A stretch of 56,671 nt of DNA from positions 1 through 56,671 of the forward strand of contig UCBZ01000019.1 of assembly GCA_900470775.1 (NCBI GenBank). Direction: 5' to 3'. Shown here piece by piece: positions 42,790 to 54,854 of the stretch. The notes below the pieces were generated by a model, which was not told the origin of the DNA, made no database searches, and saw nothing but the letters and a program-made list of their open reading frames with translations. A program made the position numbers and the translations under genes. Position 1 is the first letter of the stretch; each line of letters begins with the position of its first letter. The DNA comes from Hyphomicrobiales bacterium (lineage in GTDB: Bacteria > Pseudomonadota > Alphaproteobacteria > Rhizobiales > Beijerinckiaceae).

Positions 42790-44187
42790 TCACATATGGA
42801 TCTGGCGCTTGTCGACCGCCATCGCCGCTTCCTTGACCGCTTCCGACAGGGTCGGGTGGGCGTGGCAGGTGCGGGCGAGGTCTTCCGACGAGCCGCCGAA
42901 TTCCATCAGGACCGTGACTTCGGCGATCAGGTCGCCGGCATGGGGGCCGATGATGTGGCAGCCGAGCACGCGGTCGGTCGCGGCATCCGCCAGGAACTTG
43001 ACGAAGCCCTCGGTGTGCCGGATCGCCCGCGAGCGGGCATTGGCCGTGAAGGGGAACTTGCCGACCTTGTAGGCGACGCCCGCGGCCTTGAGCTCTTCCT
43101 CGGTCTTGCCGATCGCGGCGACTTCCGGCGCCGTGTAGATGATGCTCGGGATGGCGTCGTAGTTCACATGGCCGGCCTTGCCGGCGATGATCTCGGCGAC
43201 CGCGACGCCCTCATCCTCGGCCTTGTGTGCCAGCATCGGCCCGCGCACCACGTCGCCGATGGCATAGATGCCGGCGACATTGGTCTTGAAGTGGTCGTCG
43301 ATGACGACGCGGCCGCGCTCCATCGCGACACCGGCGCCATCGAGCCCGAGCCCGTCCGTGTTCGGCCGCCGGCCGATCGCGACCAGCACGATGTCGGCCG
43401 AAAGCGCCTTGGGCTCGCCGCCGGCAGCCGGCTCGACAGTCACGGTCGCGCCCTTCTTTCCGGTCTCGACCTTGGTCACCTTCGAGCCGAGGATGAACTC
43501 GAAGCCCTGCTTCTGCAGGATGCGGTTGAACTGCTTGGCGATCTCCTCATCCATGCCCGGCAGGATGCGGTCGAGATATTCGACGACCGTGACCTTGGCG
43601 CCGAGCCGGCTCCAGACCGAGCCGATCTCGAGCCCGATCACGCCGGCACCGACGACCAGCAATTCTTTGGAAACCGAGGTCAGCTCCAGCGCGCCGGTCG
43701 AGGTCACGACCGTCTTCTCGTCGATCTCGACGCCGGGTAGACCCATCGCCTCGGACCCGGTGGCGATGACGATGTTCTTGGTCTCCAGCTCCTGCGTCTT
43801 GCCGTCCTCGCCGGTGACGACGACCTTGCCGGCGGCCGGGATGCTGGCCGTGCCCATGAACGGGTCGATCTTGTTCTTCTTCAGCAGGAAGGCGACGCCG
43901 TTGACGTTGGCATCGACCGTCTCCTGCTTGTGGACGAGCATCTGCTTGAGATCGAGCTTGGGCTTGCCGACGATCACGCCGAGTGCCGGGAAGGTGTGCG
44001 TCGCCTCCTCGAACATCTCGGAGGCATGCAGCAGCGCCTTGGAGGGGATGCAACCGACATTCAGGCAGGTGCCGCCGAAGGTCTTGCGCTTCTCGACGAC
44101 GGCGACCTTGAGGCCGAGCTGGGCTGCGCGGATGGCGGCGACATAACCGCCGGGGCCGGTTCCGATGACGACGAGATCGTAGGACAT
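42790..44187 (-). CDS. lpd: Dihydrolipoyl dehydrogenase (E3)
   Basis: This 465-residue flavoprotein reoxidises the lipoyl group of the 2-oxoglutarate dehydrogenase complex with NAD. The FAD motif [17 protein letters not shown] opens it. The redox disulfide is in [13 protein letters not shown]. The NAD motif is [13 protein letters not shown], and the C-terminal catalytic pair lies in [10 protein letters not shown]. It is the last gene of the mdh-suc series. Repeat C3 lies between sucB and this gene. All catalytic residues look intact. Confidence 0.97.
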   Translation of the reverse strand: MSYDLVVIGTGPGGYVAAIRAAQLGLKVAVVEKRKTFGGTCLNVGCIPSKALLHASEMFEEATHTFPALGVIVGKPKLDLKQMLVHKQETVDANVNGVAFLLKKNKIDPFMGTASIPAAGKVVVTGEDGKTQELETKNIVIATGSEAMGLPGVEIDEKTVVTSTGALELTSVSKELLVVGAGVIGLEIGSVWSRLGAKVTVVEYLDRILPGMDEEIAKQFNRILQKQGFEFILGSKVTKVETGKKGATVTVEPAAGGEPKALSADIVLVAIGRRPNTDGLGLDGAGVAMERGRVVIDDHFKTNVAGIYAIGDVVRGPMLAHKAEDEGVAVAEIIAGKAGHVNYDAIPSIIYTAPEVAAIGKTEEELKAAGVAYKVGKFPFTANARSRAIRHTEGFVKFLADAATDRVLGCHIIGPHAGDLIAEVTVLMEFGGSSEDLARTCHAHPTLSEAVKEAAMAVDKRQIHM

Positions 44188-44208
44188 CTAAAAAGCCTCG
44201 CAATGCCC

Positions 44209-44294
44209 GTCATGGTCGGGCTTGTCCCGAGCATCCACGTCTTCGGATGGTCGGCAGGGAAGTCGTGGATGCTCGGGACAAGCCCGAGCATGAC
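44209..44294. repeat. Family C repeat inside the TCA operon, copy C3
   Basis: GTCATGGTCGGGCTTGTCCC and GGGACAAGCCCGAGCATGAC are near-perfect mirrored arms, with further pairing of GAGCATCCACG and CGTGGATGCTC. It lies between sucB and lpd and could change the expression ratio of the two genes by stalling or stabilising the mRNA. Confidence 0.9.
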
Positions 44295-44322
44295 GCCTGA
44301 ATGGATCGCCGATTAAGAGCGA

Positions 44323-45615
44323 TCAGAGGTCCAGCACAAGCCGCGCCGGGTCCTCCAGCGCCTCCTTGATGCGGACGAGGAAGGTCACCGCTTCCTTGCC
44401 GTCGATGATGCGGTGGTCGTAGGAGACCGCCAGATACATCATCGGGCGCACCACGATCTGGCCGCCGACGACCATCGGCCGCTCCTGGATCTTGTGCATG
44501 CCCAGGATCGCCGATTGCGGCGCGTTGAGGATCGGCGTCGACATCAGCGAGCCGTAGACGCCGCCATTCGAGATGGTGAAGGTGCCGCCCTGCATGTCCT
44601 CGATCTTGAGGGCGCCGTCGCGGGCCTTCTTGCCGAGCGCGCCGATCGCCTTCTCGATGCCGGCGATGGAGAGCTGGTCGGCATCGCGCACCACCGGCAC
44701 GACGAGGCCCTTGTCGGTGCCGACGGCGACCGCGACATGGTAGTAGTTCTTGTAGACGATGTCGGTGCCGTCGATCTCGGCATTGACCGACGGGATCTCC
44801 TTCAGCGCCTGCACGCAGGCCTTCACGAAGAAGCCCATGAAGCCGAGCTTCACGCCGTGCTTCTTCTCGAAGACGTCCTTGTACTGGTTGCGCAGCGCCA
44901 TCACCGCCGACATGTCCACCTCGTTGAAGGTGGTCAGCATCGCGGCGGTCGCCTGGGCTTCCTTGAGGCGGCGCGCGATGGTCTGGCGCAGCTTGGTCAT
45001 CTTGACGCGCTCTTCGCGCGAGGCGTCGTCGGGAGCCGACGGCGCGCGGACCTGAACCGGGGCGGCAGGAGCAGCGGCAGCCACGGCCGGGCCGGTCGCG
45101 ATCGCGGCCAGCATGTCGCCCTTGGTAACGCGACCATCCTTGCCCGAGGCGTTGGCGGTCGACGGATCGACGCCGCTTTCGGCGGCCAGGCGCGAGACCG
45201 CCGGGCCGGAATCGGCGGCCTTGGTCGCGGGCTTGATCTGGGTGTCGCCGGCAACCTCGCCGGTCTTCTTCTCGGCGGCGGCCGAGGTCGACTCGCCGGC
45301 CTTGCCGGAGGCCTGCGCCACCGCCGTGTCGGCCTTCTTCTCTTCGGCCTTGGGGGCAGCCGCGGCGGCCTTGCCGTCGCCGGCGGTGATCATGCCCAGC
45401 AGCGCGCTGACGCCGACGGTGTCGCCTTCCTTGGCGACGATCTCGCCAAGCACGCCGGCCGCCGGCGCGTTGACCTCGAGCGTCACCTTGTCGGTCTCGA
45501 GCTCGACCAAGGGCTCGTCGGCCTTCACGGCGTCGCCCGCCTTCTTGAACCACTTGCCGATGGTCGCCTCGGAAACGGATTCGCCGAGGGTGGGTACGCG
45601 GATTTCGGTCGCCAT
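44323..45615 (-). CDS. sucB: Dihydrolipoyllysine succinyltransferase (E2 of 2-oxoglutarate dehydrogenase)
   Basis: This 430-residue E2 has one N-terminal lipoyl domain (residues 1-75, lipoylation lysine in [11 protein letters not shown]). An Ala/Lys-rich linker follows, then a peripheral subunit-binding domain (about 140-180, [21 protein letters not shown]). The catalytic C-terminal domain ends with the active-site [14 protein letters not shown]. It transfers the succinyl group to CoA. Gene order sucA-sucB-lpd on this strand is standard. All domains are intact. Confidence 0.97.
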   Translation of the reverse strand: MATEIRVPTLGESVSEATIGKWFKKAGDAVKADEPLVELETDKVTLEVNAPAAGVLGEIVAKEGDTVGVSALLGMITAGDGKAAAAAPKAEEKKADTAVAQASGKAGESTSAAAEKKTGEVAGDTQIKPATKAADSGPAVSRLAAESGVDPSTANASGKDGRVTKGDMLAAIATGPAVAAAAPAAPVQVRAPSAPDDASREERVKMTKLRQTIARRLKEAQATAAMLTTFNEVDMSAVMALRNQYKDVFEKKHGVKLGFMGFFVKACVQALKEIPSVNAEIDGTDIVYKNYYHVAVAVGTDKGLVVPVVRDADQLSIAGIEKAIGALGKKARDGALKIEDMQGGTFTISNGGVYGSLMSTPILNAPQSAILGMHKIQERPMVVGGQIVVRPMMYLAVSYDHRIIDGKEAVTFLVRIKEALEDPARLVLDL

Positions 45616-45664
45616 GTCAGGCCTCTGTTTCGTGTCTTTGTCTGGCGGTCAGGTGGCTGGACGG

Positions 45665-48622
45665 TCAGGCCGCGAAGGCCTCGTCCAGGAAGGCGTTGAG
45701 CTGGGCGAGATGCTTCGACATCAGGCCGGTCGCGGTCGCAGCCGAAGCCGGACGCCCGACATAACGCGGCCGCTTCGACTTCGATCCGGCATGGCCGAGC
45801 ACCCATTCGAGATAGGGCTCGACGAAGGTCCAGGAGCCCATGTTCTTCGGCTCTTCCTGGCACCAGACGACGTCGGCGCCCTTGAAGCGCGCCAGCTCCT
45901 GAGCCAGCGACTTCAGCGGGAACGGATAGAGCTGCTCGACGCGCATCAGGTAGACATCGTCCAGCCCGCGCTTCTCGCGCTCTTCCAGCAGGTCGAAATA
46001 GACCTTGCCCGAGCAGAGCACGACACGGCGGATCTTCGAATCCTTGACCAGCTTGGTCGTCGAGTTGCCGCGCTCGGCGTCGTCATGCAGCACCCGGTGG
46101 AAGGTCGAGCCCTCGGCCAGCTCCGACAGATCGGAGACGCAGCGCTTGTGGCGCAGCAGCGACTTCGGCGTCATCAGGATCAGCGGCTTGCGGAAGTCAC
46201 GCTTCAGCTGCCGGCGCAGGATGTGGAAGTAGCTCGCCGGCGTCGAGCAGTTCGCCACCTGCATGTTGTCCTCGGCGCACATCTGCAGGAAGCGCTCGAG
46301 ACGGGCCGAGGAGTGCTCGGGACCCTGGCCCTCATAGCCATGCGGCAGCAGGCAGACGAGGCCCGACATGCGCAGCCACTTGCGCTCGCCCGACGAGATG
46401 AACTGGTCGAACAGCACCTGCGCGCCATTGGCGAAGTCGCCGAACTGGGCTTCCCAGCAGGTCAGGGCGTTGGGCTCCGACAGGGTGTAGCCGTATTCGA
46501 AGCCGAGCACGGCCTCCTCCGAGAGCATCGAGTTGATGACCTCGTAGCGGGACTGGTTGTCGCGGATATGGTTCAGCGAGGTATGGCGGGCCTCGGTCTC
46601 CTGGTCGATCAGCACCGAATGGCGCTGCGAGAAGGTGCCGCGCTCGCTGTCCTGGCCGGACAGGCGCACCGGGTTGCCATCGAGCAGCAGCGAGCCGAAA
46701 GCCAGCGACTCGGCGGTGGCCCAGTCGATGCCCTTGCCGGTCTCGACGGCCTTGCGGCGGTTGTCGAGGAAGCGCTGAATCGTCTTGTGGACGTTGAAGC
46801 CAGGCGGCACCGAGGTGATCTTTTCGGTGATCTCCTTGAGCACGGCCGCATCGACGCCGGTGGCGCCGCGGCGCGGATCGTCCTCGTCGGCGCGGATCGC
46901 CTTCATGCCGGCCCAGCGGCCGTCGAGCCAGTCGGCCTTGTTCGGCTTGAAGGCCTGGCCAGCCTCGAACTCGACCTCCAGCTTGGCCTTCCAGGCCGCG
47001 CGGGCCTCGTCGAGCTCGCCGGGCTGGAGCACGCCTTCGGCCTCGAGCTTGGCGGAATAGAGCTCCAGCGTCGTCTTGTGCGCGCGGATCTTGCGGTACA
47101 TCAGCGGCTGGGTGAAGCCCGGCTCGTCGCCCTCGTTATGGCCGAAGCGGCGATAGCAGAACATGTCGACCACGACCGGCTTGTGGAACTTCTGCCGGAA
47201 CTCGATCGCGATCTTGGCGGCGAAGACCACCGCTTCCGGATCGTCGCCGTTCACATGGAAGACCGGAGCCTCGACCATCTTCGCCACGTCGGACGGATAG
47301 GGCGAGGAGCGCGAATAGCGCGGATAGGTCGTGAAGCCGATCTGGTTGTTGATGATGAAGTGGATCGAGCCGCCGGTGCGGTGTCCCTTCAGGCCGGACA
47401 AGCCGAGGCACTCCGCGACCACGCCCTGGCCGGCGAAGGCGGCGTCGCCATGCAGCAGCAGCGGCAGCACCTTGGAGCGCTCGACGATGTCGCCGAACTG
47501 GTCCTGCTTGGCGCGCACCTTGCCGAGCACCACGGGATCGACGATCTCGAGATGCGACGGGTTGGCGGTCAGCGAGACGTGGACGTTGTTGCCGTCGAAC
47601 TCGCGGTCGCTGGAGGCACCGAGATGGTACTTCACGTCGCCCGAACCCTCGACGTCATCGGGCGCAAACGAGCCGCCCTTGAACTCGTGGAACAGCGCGC
47701 GATGCGGCTTGCCCAGCACCTGGGTGAGCACGTTGAGGCGGCCGCGATGGGCCATGCCGAAGACGATGTCGCGCACGCCGAGCGCGCCGCCGCGCTTGAT
47801 GATCTGCTCCAGCGCCGGGATCAGCGACTCGCCGCCATCGAGGCCGAAGCGCTTGGTGCCGGTGTACTTGAGATCGATGAACTTCTCGAAGCCCTCGGCC
47901 TCGACGAGCTTGTTCAGGATCGCCTTCTTGCCTTCCTTGGTGAAGGCGATCTCCTTGTCCGGCCCCTCGATCCGGCCCTGCAGCCAGGCCTTCTGCTCGG
48001 GGTCGGAGATGTGCATGAACTCGATGCCGACCGTGCTGCAATAGGTCCGCTGCAGAATCGCCGTCATCTCGCGGATCGTCGCGAATTCGAGGCCGAGCAC
48101 GTTGTCGATGAAGATCTTGCGGTCGAGATCGGCCTCGCTGAAGCCGAAGGCCGCCGGCGAGAGCTCGTCGGAATTGTCGACGGTCTCGATGCCCAGCGGG
48201 TCGAGCTTGGCGTGGAGATGGCCGCGCATGCGGTAGGCGCGGATCAGCATGATGGCGCGCACGGAATCGCGCGTCGCCTGCTGCACGTCGGACGCACTGA
48301 TCGCGGCGCCGGCGGCCTGCGCCTTGCCCTTGAGCTTGTCGGAGACGACCTTCTCGACCACGGCCCAGTTGCCGTCGAGCGCCGAGACGAGCTCGCCATT
48401 GGCATGGACCGGCCAGTTCGGCTTGGTCCAGGAGGCGCCCTTAGCGTTCTGGATGATGGCGGAGCCCTCATCCTTCAGGCCCGCGAAGAAACCCTGCCAC
48501 TGCTCGTCGACCGACTTCGGATCAGCCTGATAGCGGGCGTAGAGATCCTCGATATAGGCCGCGTTGCCGCCATAGAGGAAACCCGTCTGCGCGAGAGCCT
48601 CGTTGATGTCCTGGCGAGCCAT
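45665..48622 (-). CDS. sucA: 2-oxoglutarate dehydrogenase E1 component
   Basis: This 985-residue thiamine diphosphate enzyme decarboxylates 2-oxoglutarate. The N-terminal segment GGNAAYIEDLYARYQADPKSVDEQW is typical, and may contact the other subunits. Catalytic-domain markers are GMAHRGRLNVL, HGDAAFAGQGVVAECL and NNQIGFTT. The C-terminal EEPKNMGSW and PYLEWVLGH are standard. Length is normal for alphaproteobacteria. Repeat C4 separates it from sucD upstream. Confidence 0.98.
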   Translation of the reverse strand: MARQDINEALAQTGFLYGGNAAYIEDLYARYQADPKSVDEQWQGFFAGLKDEGSAIIQNAKGASWTKPNWPVHANGELVSALDGNWAVVEKVVSDKLKGKAQAAGAAISASDVQQATRDSVRAIMLIRAYRMRGHLHAKLDPLGIETVDNSDELSPAAFGFSEADLDRKIFIDNVLGLEFATIREMTAILQRTYCSTVGIEFMHISDPEQKAWLQGRIEGPDKEIAFTKEGKKAILNKLVEAEGFEKFIDLKYTGTKRFGLDGGESLIPALEQIIKRGGALGVRDIVFGMAHRGRLNVLTQVLGKPHRALFHEFKGGSFAPDDVEGSGDVKYHLGASSDREFDGNNVHVSLTANPSHLEIVDPVVLGKVRAKQDQFGDIVERSKVLPLLLHGDAAFAGQGVVAECLGLSGLKGHRTGGSIHFIINNQIGFTTYPRYSRSSPYPSDVAKMVEAPVFHVNGDDPEAVVFAAKIAIEFRQKFHKPVVVDMFCYRRFGHNEGDEPGFTQPLMYRKIRAHKTTLELYSAKLEAEGVLQPGELDEARAAWKAKLEVEFEAGQAFKPNKADWLDGRWAGMKAIRADEDDPRRGATGVDAAVLKEITEKITSVPPGFNVHKTIQRFLDNRRKAVETGKGIDWATAESLAFGSLLLDGNPVRLSGQDSERGTFSQRHSVLIDQETEARHTSLNHIRDNQSRYEVINSMLSEEAVLGFEYGYTLSEPNALTCWEAQFGDFANGAQVLFDQFISSGERKWLRMSGLVCLLPHGYEGQGPEHSSARLERFLQMCAEDNMQVANCSTPASYFHILRRQLKRDFRKPLILMTPKSLLRHKRCVSDLSELAEGSTFHRVLHDDAERGNSTTKLVKDSKIRRVVLCSGKVYFDLLEEREKRGLDDVYLMRVEQLYPFPLKSLAQELARFKGADVVWCQEEPKNMGSWTFVEPYLEWVLGHAGSKSKRPRYVGRPASAATATGLMSKHLAQLNAFLDEAFAA

Positions 48623-48650
48623 GGCTTGATCCGTCCTGTCTTGTCACCGC

Positions 48651-48769
48651 GTCATGCCCGGGCCTGTCCCGGGCATCGCTTGTCTGTCCGTCGTGGTCGG
48701 GCTTGGGTCCGACCCTATCTGGGGGTGGCTGGGCCGGGATGAAATGGCCGGGTCAAACCCGACCATGAC
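48651..48769. repeat. Family C repeats inside the TCA operon, copy C4 (composite)
   Basis: Two units lie back to back between sucD and sucA. The first, GTCATGCCCGGGCCTGTCCCGGGCAT, is short. The second runs from GTCGTGGTCGGGCTTGGGTC to GGGTCAAACCCGACCATGAC with mirrored arms. Together they fill most of the gap between the two genes. Confidence 0.8.
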
Positions 48770-48783
48770 GCCCGAGGCTGGCC

Positions 48784-49668
48784 TCAGCCTTTCAACACTT
48801 CGACCAAGGTCTTTCCAAGGCGCGCGGGCGAGGGCGAGACCCTGATGCCGGCAGCTTCCATGGCGGCGATCTTGTCTTCCGCGCCGCCCTTGCCGCCCGA
48901 GATGATCGCGCCCGCATGGCCCATGCGGCGGCCCGGAGGCGCCGTGCGGCCGGCGATGAAGCCGACCATCGGCTTGGAGCGGCCGCGCTTGGCCTCGTCC
49001 TTGATGAACTGCGCCGCGTCTTCTTCCGCCGAGCCGCCGATCTCGCCGATCATCACGATCGAGGTCGTCTTCGGGTCCGCCAGGAACATCTCCAGCATGT
49101 CGATGAACTCGGTGCCCTTGACCGGGTCGCCGCCGATGCCGACCGCGGTGGTCTGGCCCAGCCCCTCGCGCGTGGTCTGGAACACCGCCTCATAGGTCAG
49201 CGTGCCCGAGCGCGAGACGATGCCGACCGAGCCCGGCTTGAAGATGTTGGCCGGCATGATGCCGATCTTGCACTCGCCCGCCGTGACGACGCCGGGGCAG
49301 TTCGGCCCGATCAGGCGCGACTTCGAGCCGACCAGAGAGCGCTTGACCCTGACCATGTCGAGCACCGGGATGCCCTCGGTGATGCAGATGATCAGCGGGA
49401 TCTCGGCATCGATCGCCTCGCAGATCGCGTCCGCTGCGCCCGGCGGCGGCACATAGACCACCGAGGCATCGGCCCCGGTCTTCGCCTTGGCCTCGTGGAC
49501 GCTGTCGAAGACCGGCAGGCCGAGATGGAGCGAGCCGCCCTTGCCCGGCGAGGTCCCGCCGACCATCTGCGTGCCATAGGCGATCGCCTGCTCGGAGTGG
49601 AAGGTCCCGTTCTTGCCGGTGAAGCCCTGGCAGATGACCTTGGTGTTCTTGTCGATCAGAATGGACAT
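48784..49668 (-). CDS. sucD: Succinyl-CoA synthetase alpha subunit
   Basis: This 294-residue subunit binds CoA and carries the phosphorylated histidine. CoA-binding Rossmann features are [19 protein letters not shown] and GGTSPGKGG. The late [14 protein letters not shown] segment is typical of the family. The phosphohistidine lies in MGHAGAII. It follows sucC with a 9-base gap and would be co-translated with it to form the heterotetramer or dimer. The start at 49668 follows a GGGAAAA site. Confidence 0.97.
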   Translation of the reverse strand: MSILIDKNTKVICQGFTGKNGTFHSEQAIAYGTQMVGGTSPGKGGSLHLGLPVFDSVHEAKAKTGADASVVYVPPPGAADAICEAIDAEIPLIICITEGIPVLDMVRVKRSLVGSKSRLIGPNCPGVVTAGECKIGIMPANIFKPGSVGIVSRSGTLTYEAVFQTTREGLGQTTAVGIGGDPVKGTEFIDMLEMFLADPKTTSIVMIGEIGGSAEEDAAQFIKDEAKRGRSKPMVGFIAGRTAPPGRRMGHAGAIISGGKGGAEDKIAAMEAAGIRVSPSPARLGKTLVEVLKG

Positions 49669-49677
49669 GGTTTTCCC

Positions 49678-50874
<1,197 letters not shown>

Positions 50875-50973
50875 GTGCGGGGATTCCCTGAAAGCGAGTG
50901 GCGAGGGGCGCAGGGCGAGTGGGTGATGGCGGGCGACCTATCGGTCACGCGCCATCTCGCCACCCGCTCTATT

Positions 50974-51939
<966 letters not shown>

Positions 51940-52119
51940 CTAGTCCTTTGTCCTGACGCTGCGAAATGCCGGCAAACCGGCCAAACCGTCGGTTCCTTTG
52001 GCCCAAGAGGCCCTTTTGCCGCAACCCTTGCGTGGAAGGGCGCGACACGCCCGCACAAGCCGGGCCGATTTCGTTCAACTGGCCTCTCCCTCAGCCTTTT
52101 CAAGAGCTTGGCCGGAGCG

Positions 52120-52170
52120 GCCCGGCGGCGGCCCTCATATTTGCACGAGATTGATGCAGTTACAATTTAC
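52120..52170 (-). promoter_or_regulatory. AT-rich region with possible mdh operon promoter
   Basis: This is the only AT-rich stretch between tetR and mdh. On the minus strand TTGTAA and AAATAT stand 17 bases apart, a weak match to a housekeeping promoter. It would give a leader of about 190-200 bases. No riboswitch or other structured RNA was recognised in that leader. Confidence 0.3.
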
Positions 52171-52197
52171 AAACGGTGTCATTCGTCACAGGAATTT

Positions 52198-52797
52198 TCA
52201 GACGATGCCGCTGACCAGCACCCGCAGCGCGACCCGGATCAGTGTCGCCAGCCGGATATCGATCGAGGCCTGCGGAACGTCGGAATCGAGCTCCAGCGCG
52301 GCAGGATGGATGAAGCGATGCGTCGCGTCGATGATGAAGGCCAGCGCCCGGTCGCGGTCGCGCGGCTCGAAGGTTCCCGACGCGATGCCCTCGTCGATCA
52401 CCCGCTCGAACAGGGCCCGGACCCGGGCCCGGTTGCGCCGGCTGATCGCATGGCGCTTGGCCACCGCCTGCGACAGCGCCGAAAACAGATGCGGCTCCTC
52501 GGTGAGCAGGTCGCGATTGGCCTTGGCGAGCGCCAGGATCAGCCGCTCCAGCTTGTCGTCGGCCGGGTCGGGGCCATCCGCGATGTCGGCGAGGCGCCGC
52601 TCGGTCGCCTTCAGCCAGACATCGACGACGGCATCGACCAGCGCGGCGCGGGAGGGAAAGTAGCGATAGACATTGGCATGGGTCATGCCCGCCTCTTCGG
52701 CGACGGCGACCACGGTGAAACGCTTCAGGCCGAACTGACGCAGATGCTCGCTCGCGACCGTCAGGATGCGGATCTCGCTCGGCTCGCGCATCAGCAT
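52198..52797 (-). CDS. TetR-family transcriptional regulator
   Basis: This 199-residue regulator has the N-terminal TetR helix-turn-helix (about residues 8-55, with FTVVAVAEEAGMTHANVYRYFPSR). A helical ligand-binding domain follows, which includes LFSALSQAVAKRHAISRRNR. It starts 5 bases after the zapE stop on the same strand and is likely co-transcribed. Such placement gives no direct clue to its target. The ligand is unknown. Confidence 0.9.
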   Translation of the reverse strand: MLMREPSEIRILTVASEHLRQFGLKRFTVVAVAEEAGMTHANVYRYFPSRAALVDAVVDVWLKATERRLADIADGPDPADDKLERLILALAKANRDLLTEEPHLFSALSQAVAKRHAISRRNRARVRALFERVIDEGIASGTFEPRDRDRALAFIIDATHRFIHPAALELDSDVPQASIDIRLATLIRVALRVLVSGIV

Positions 52798-52802
52798 CGG
52801 GT

Positions 52803-53981
52803 TTACGTCTCCACCAGCCCGCCGCTGTCGCCTGAAGCCGCCGAGTCGGCCCGTCCATGCGGCAGCCCGAGATAATCGTCCGAGCGCATCTCGATCAGCC
52901 GCGACACGGTGCGGTCGAACTCGAACGCCTCGCGGCCGACCGTGGCCCGGTACAATTCATGCGGCTCGGCCTCGGCCGAGGCAACCAGCTTCACATGATG
53001 CTCATAGAGCGTGTCGATCAGGATGATGAAGCGCTTGGTCTCGTTGCGGCGCTCATCGGCCAGCACCGGAATGCCGTCCAGCACCAGCGTGTGGAAGCGC
53101 TGCGCCAGCGCGATATAGTCCGAGGCGCCATAGGCCTCGCTGCACAGATCGGCGAAGCTCGCCCGCGCCACGCCGCTCGCCGCCTGCGGAACCACGAACT
53201 GATGGCCCTTGACGTCGAGCGCCAGCCTCTGCCCGCGTGCCGCGCCGGTCAGCTTGCGGAAGGCGTCATCGAGCGCGGCCTGCGCCGCCGCATCGGCGGG
53301 CACATGATAGACCGGGGCGCCGCCGAGCTTCTCCAGCCGGAAATCGGTGCGCGCCTCCAGCTTCACCACCTCGACCTTCTCGGTCAGCAGCGCGATGAAG
53401 GGCACGAACAGCGCGCGGTTCAGCCCGCCCTCATAGAGCCGCGACGGCTCGACATTCGAGGTCGCGACCACGATGACGCCGGCGGAAAACAGCGCCGTGA
53501 ACAGCCGCCCGAGGATCATCGCATCGGCAATGTCGGTCACGGTGAACTCGTCGAAGCAGAGCAGGCTCGCCTCCTCCGCCAGTTCCGCTGCGATCGGCGC
53601 GATCGGGTCGGGATCCTTGACCTCGCCGGCCTTGAGGCGCTGCCGATAGGCATGGATGCGGCCATGGACATCGGCCAGGAAGGCGTGGAAATGCACGCGC
53701 CGGCGCTTGGGCACCGCGACGGAATCGTAGAACAGGTCCATCAGCATGGTCTTGCCGCGGCCGACCGAGCCCCAGATGTAGAGCCCCCTGGGCACATCCC
53801 TGGTGTCGGCCTTCTTGCTGAAGAGCCAGCCCAGCGCGCTGCTCTTGCGGGCGAGGCGCCGCGCCTCCAGCGTCTCGGCCAGCGCAGCCAGCCGCTTCAC
53901 CACGGCGATCTGCGCCGGGTCGCGCTCGATCTCGCCCGAGGCGACCAGGGCGGCATAGCGGTCTGTGATCGAGGCTGTCAT
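52803..53981 (-). CDS. zapE: Cell division protein ZapE (AFG1-type ATPase)
   Basis: This 392-residue AFG1-like P-loop ATPase has Walker A GSVGRGKTML (about residues 70-79) and Walker B LLCFDEF. A sensor-like VVATSNVEPSRLY segment follows, then the family-typical ILIDTLYEHHVKLVASAEA near the end. In E. coli ZapE binds FtsZ, and mitochondrial AFG1 acts in protein quality control. The gene is followed by tetR after 5 bases. Length is normal. Confidence 0.93.
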   Translation of the reverse strand: MTASITDRYAALVASGEIERDPAQIAVVKRLAALAETLEARRLARKSSALGWLFSKKADTRDVPRGLYIWGSVGRGKTMLMDLFYDSVAVPKRRRVHFHAFLADVHGRIHAYRQRLKAGEVKDPDPIAPIAAELAEEASLLCFDEFTVTDIADAMILGRLFTALFSAGVIVVATSNVEPSRLYEGGLNRALFVPFIALLTEKVEVVKLEARTDFRLEKLGGAPVYHVPADAAAQAALDDAFRKLTGAARGQRLALDVKGHQFVVPQAASGVARASFADLCSEAYGASDYIALAQRFHTLVLDGIPVLADERRNETKRFIILIDTLYEHHVKLVASAEAEPHELYRATVGREAFEFDRTVSRLIEMRSDDYLGLPHGRADSAASGDSGGLVET

Positions 53982-54089
53982 GGCGGGGGAGTCGTTGCGC
54001 GGCGGGTCTCACCGGTTACGTGAGCCCCGCCGCCATCGCAACCCCGGCACCGCTCAGGACAGCCGCGAGCGCGGCGCATCCACCATGCC

Positions 54090-54160
54090 GTCATTCCGGG
54101 CTTGCCCCGGAATCCATCGAAGGGCGCAGAGCTCTACGAGGGATTCCGGATCGGCGCCGC
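54090..54160. repeat. Family B remnant, truncated copy B6
   Basis: GTCATTCCGGGCTTGCCCC and the following AATCCATCGAAGGGC and GGGATTCCGGA match the left and middle of family B, but the closing GGGATGAC arm is missing. Confidence 0.6.
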
Positions 54161-54453
54161 GGAGCCTGCCCTTGGGCCGGCCGAGCGCCGCGGAGTTTCG
54201 GGCTTCAAAGCGTATCCAAGGGGATGCGCGGGACGAGATGGCGCCGCAGTCGACGGCTGCGTGCCGATGTCGATGTCGAATGTCGTGTCGAAGCAGCGCC
54301 GTCAGCCGCCACCTCGTCCCGCACGCGGTTATCTGGGGGTCCCTCGTCGTCCCTACGTCCCGGCACGGGCTCGAGCCTGCCCAGTTTCGGCCCTGACGAT
54401 CGACGGCACCTCCATGGTCGAAAGCGCGCGACCGCTCCCTTCCATGAACACCA

Positions 54454-54507
54454 CACTCCACCCGGCCGCACGACGCCTCGCGACAGCCCCCTTGGTCGGG
54501 TGGAGTG
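54454..54507. repeat. Inverted repeat of unknown role
   Basis: CACTCCACCCG at 54454-54464 is complementary to CGGGTGGAGTG at 54497-54507, an 11-base perfect stem with a 32-base loop. It does not match repeat families A to D. No T-run follows. Confidence 0.5.
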
Positions 54508-54566
54508 GCGGCAGGATAGGGTTGGGTCTGGGGGGCGGGGATAAGATTGCGCTGGAAGCGCCGCCC

Positions 54567-54657
54567 GTCATGGTCGCCCTTGTGGCGACCATCCACGTCT
54601 TCGCTGGCCGAGGGCCGTGTTCAAGACGTGGATGCTCGGGACAAGCCCGGGCATGAC
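54567..54657. repeat. Family C intergenic repeat, copy C5
   Basis: GTCATGGTCGCCCTTGTGGC at the left and GATGCTCGGGACAAGCCCGG then GCATGAC at the right, with ATCCACGTCTT and AAGACGTGGAT as a mirrored inner arm. The outer arms have drifted. Confidence 0.75.
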
Positions 54658-54678
54658 GGCGAGGCGGAACCACGACGC

Positions 54679-54830
54679 TGAACCCTCTCCCGGAGGGAGA
54701 GGGCAGGGTGAGGGGTCGGCCGTCATCCGCATGGGGCCGAGCCCTCACCGCCGCGTGCGGTTGGCACGGCGTTCCGCTGGTCGAGGGGCCGACACCTCAT
54801 CCTTGCCCTTCTCCTTACAGGAGAAGGGTT
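54679..54830. repeat. Family D composite repeat, copy D2
   Basis: Begins AACCCTCTCCCGGAGGGAGA and GGGCAGGGTGAGGGGTCGGC and ends CTTACAGGAGAAGGGTT. The middle includes GAGCCCTCACCGCCGCGTGC and CGTTCCGCTGGTCGAGGGGC, which recur in copy D3 in the same order. It lies after the 3' end of the DUF2267 gene. Confidence 0.8.
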
Positions 54831-54854
54831 CCATCGCGGTGCGTTCACCTAATC

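Larger units (their letters stand above)
54012..54854. other. Gene-free interval rich in repeat remnants
   Basis: About 840 bases lie between zapE and the DUF2267 gene without a gene I can support. They hold a truncated family B copy, family C copy C5, and family D copy D2. A separate inverted repeat lies at 54454-54507 (CACTCCACCCG and CGGGTGGAGTG). The stretch 54165-54450 has open frames in several directions, but none resembles a known protein. Composition is high-GC as elsewhere. Confidence 0.6.

Noticed and set aside
44209..44294. Family C copy C3 as a rho-independent terminator
   Set aside because: The stem is strong but no T-run follows in either direction, and the operon appears to continue into lpd.
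45113..48742. A 1209-codon open frame on the plus strand
   Set aside because: It lies antisense to sucA and sucB, whose products are unmistakable. Long antisense frames are expected in high-GC DNA, and its sequence is low-complexity with Arg, Leu, Asp and Gly and no recognisable domain.
54165..54550. A structured housekeeping RNA (tmRNA, RNase P RNA or 6S RNA)
   Set aside because: I looked for the conserved ends and core motifs on both strands and found none. The region remains unassigned.
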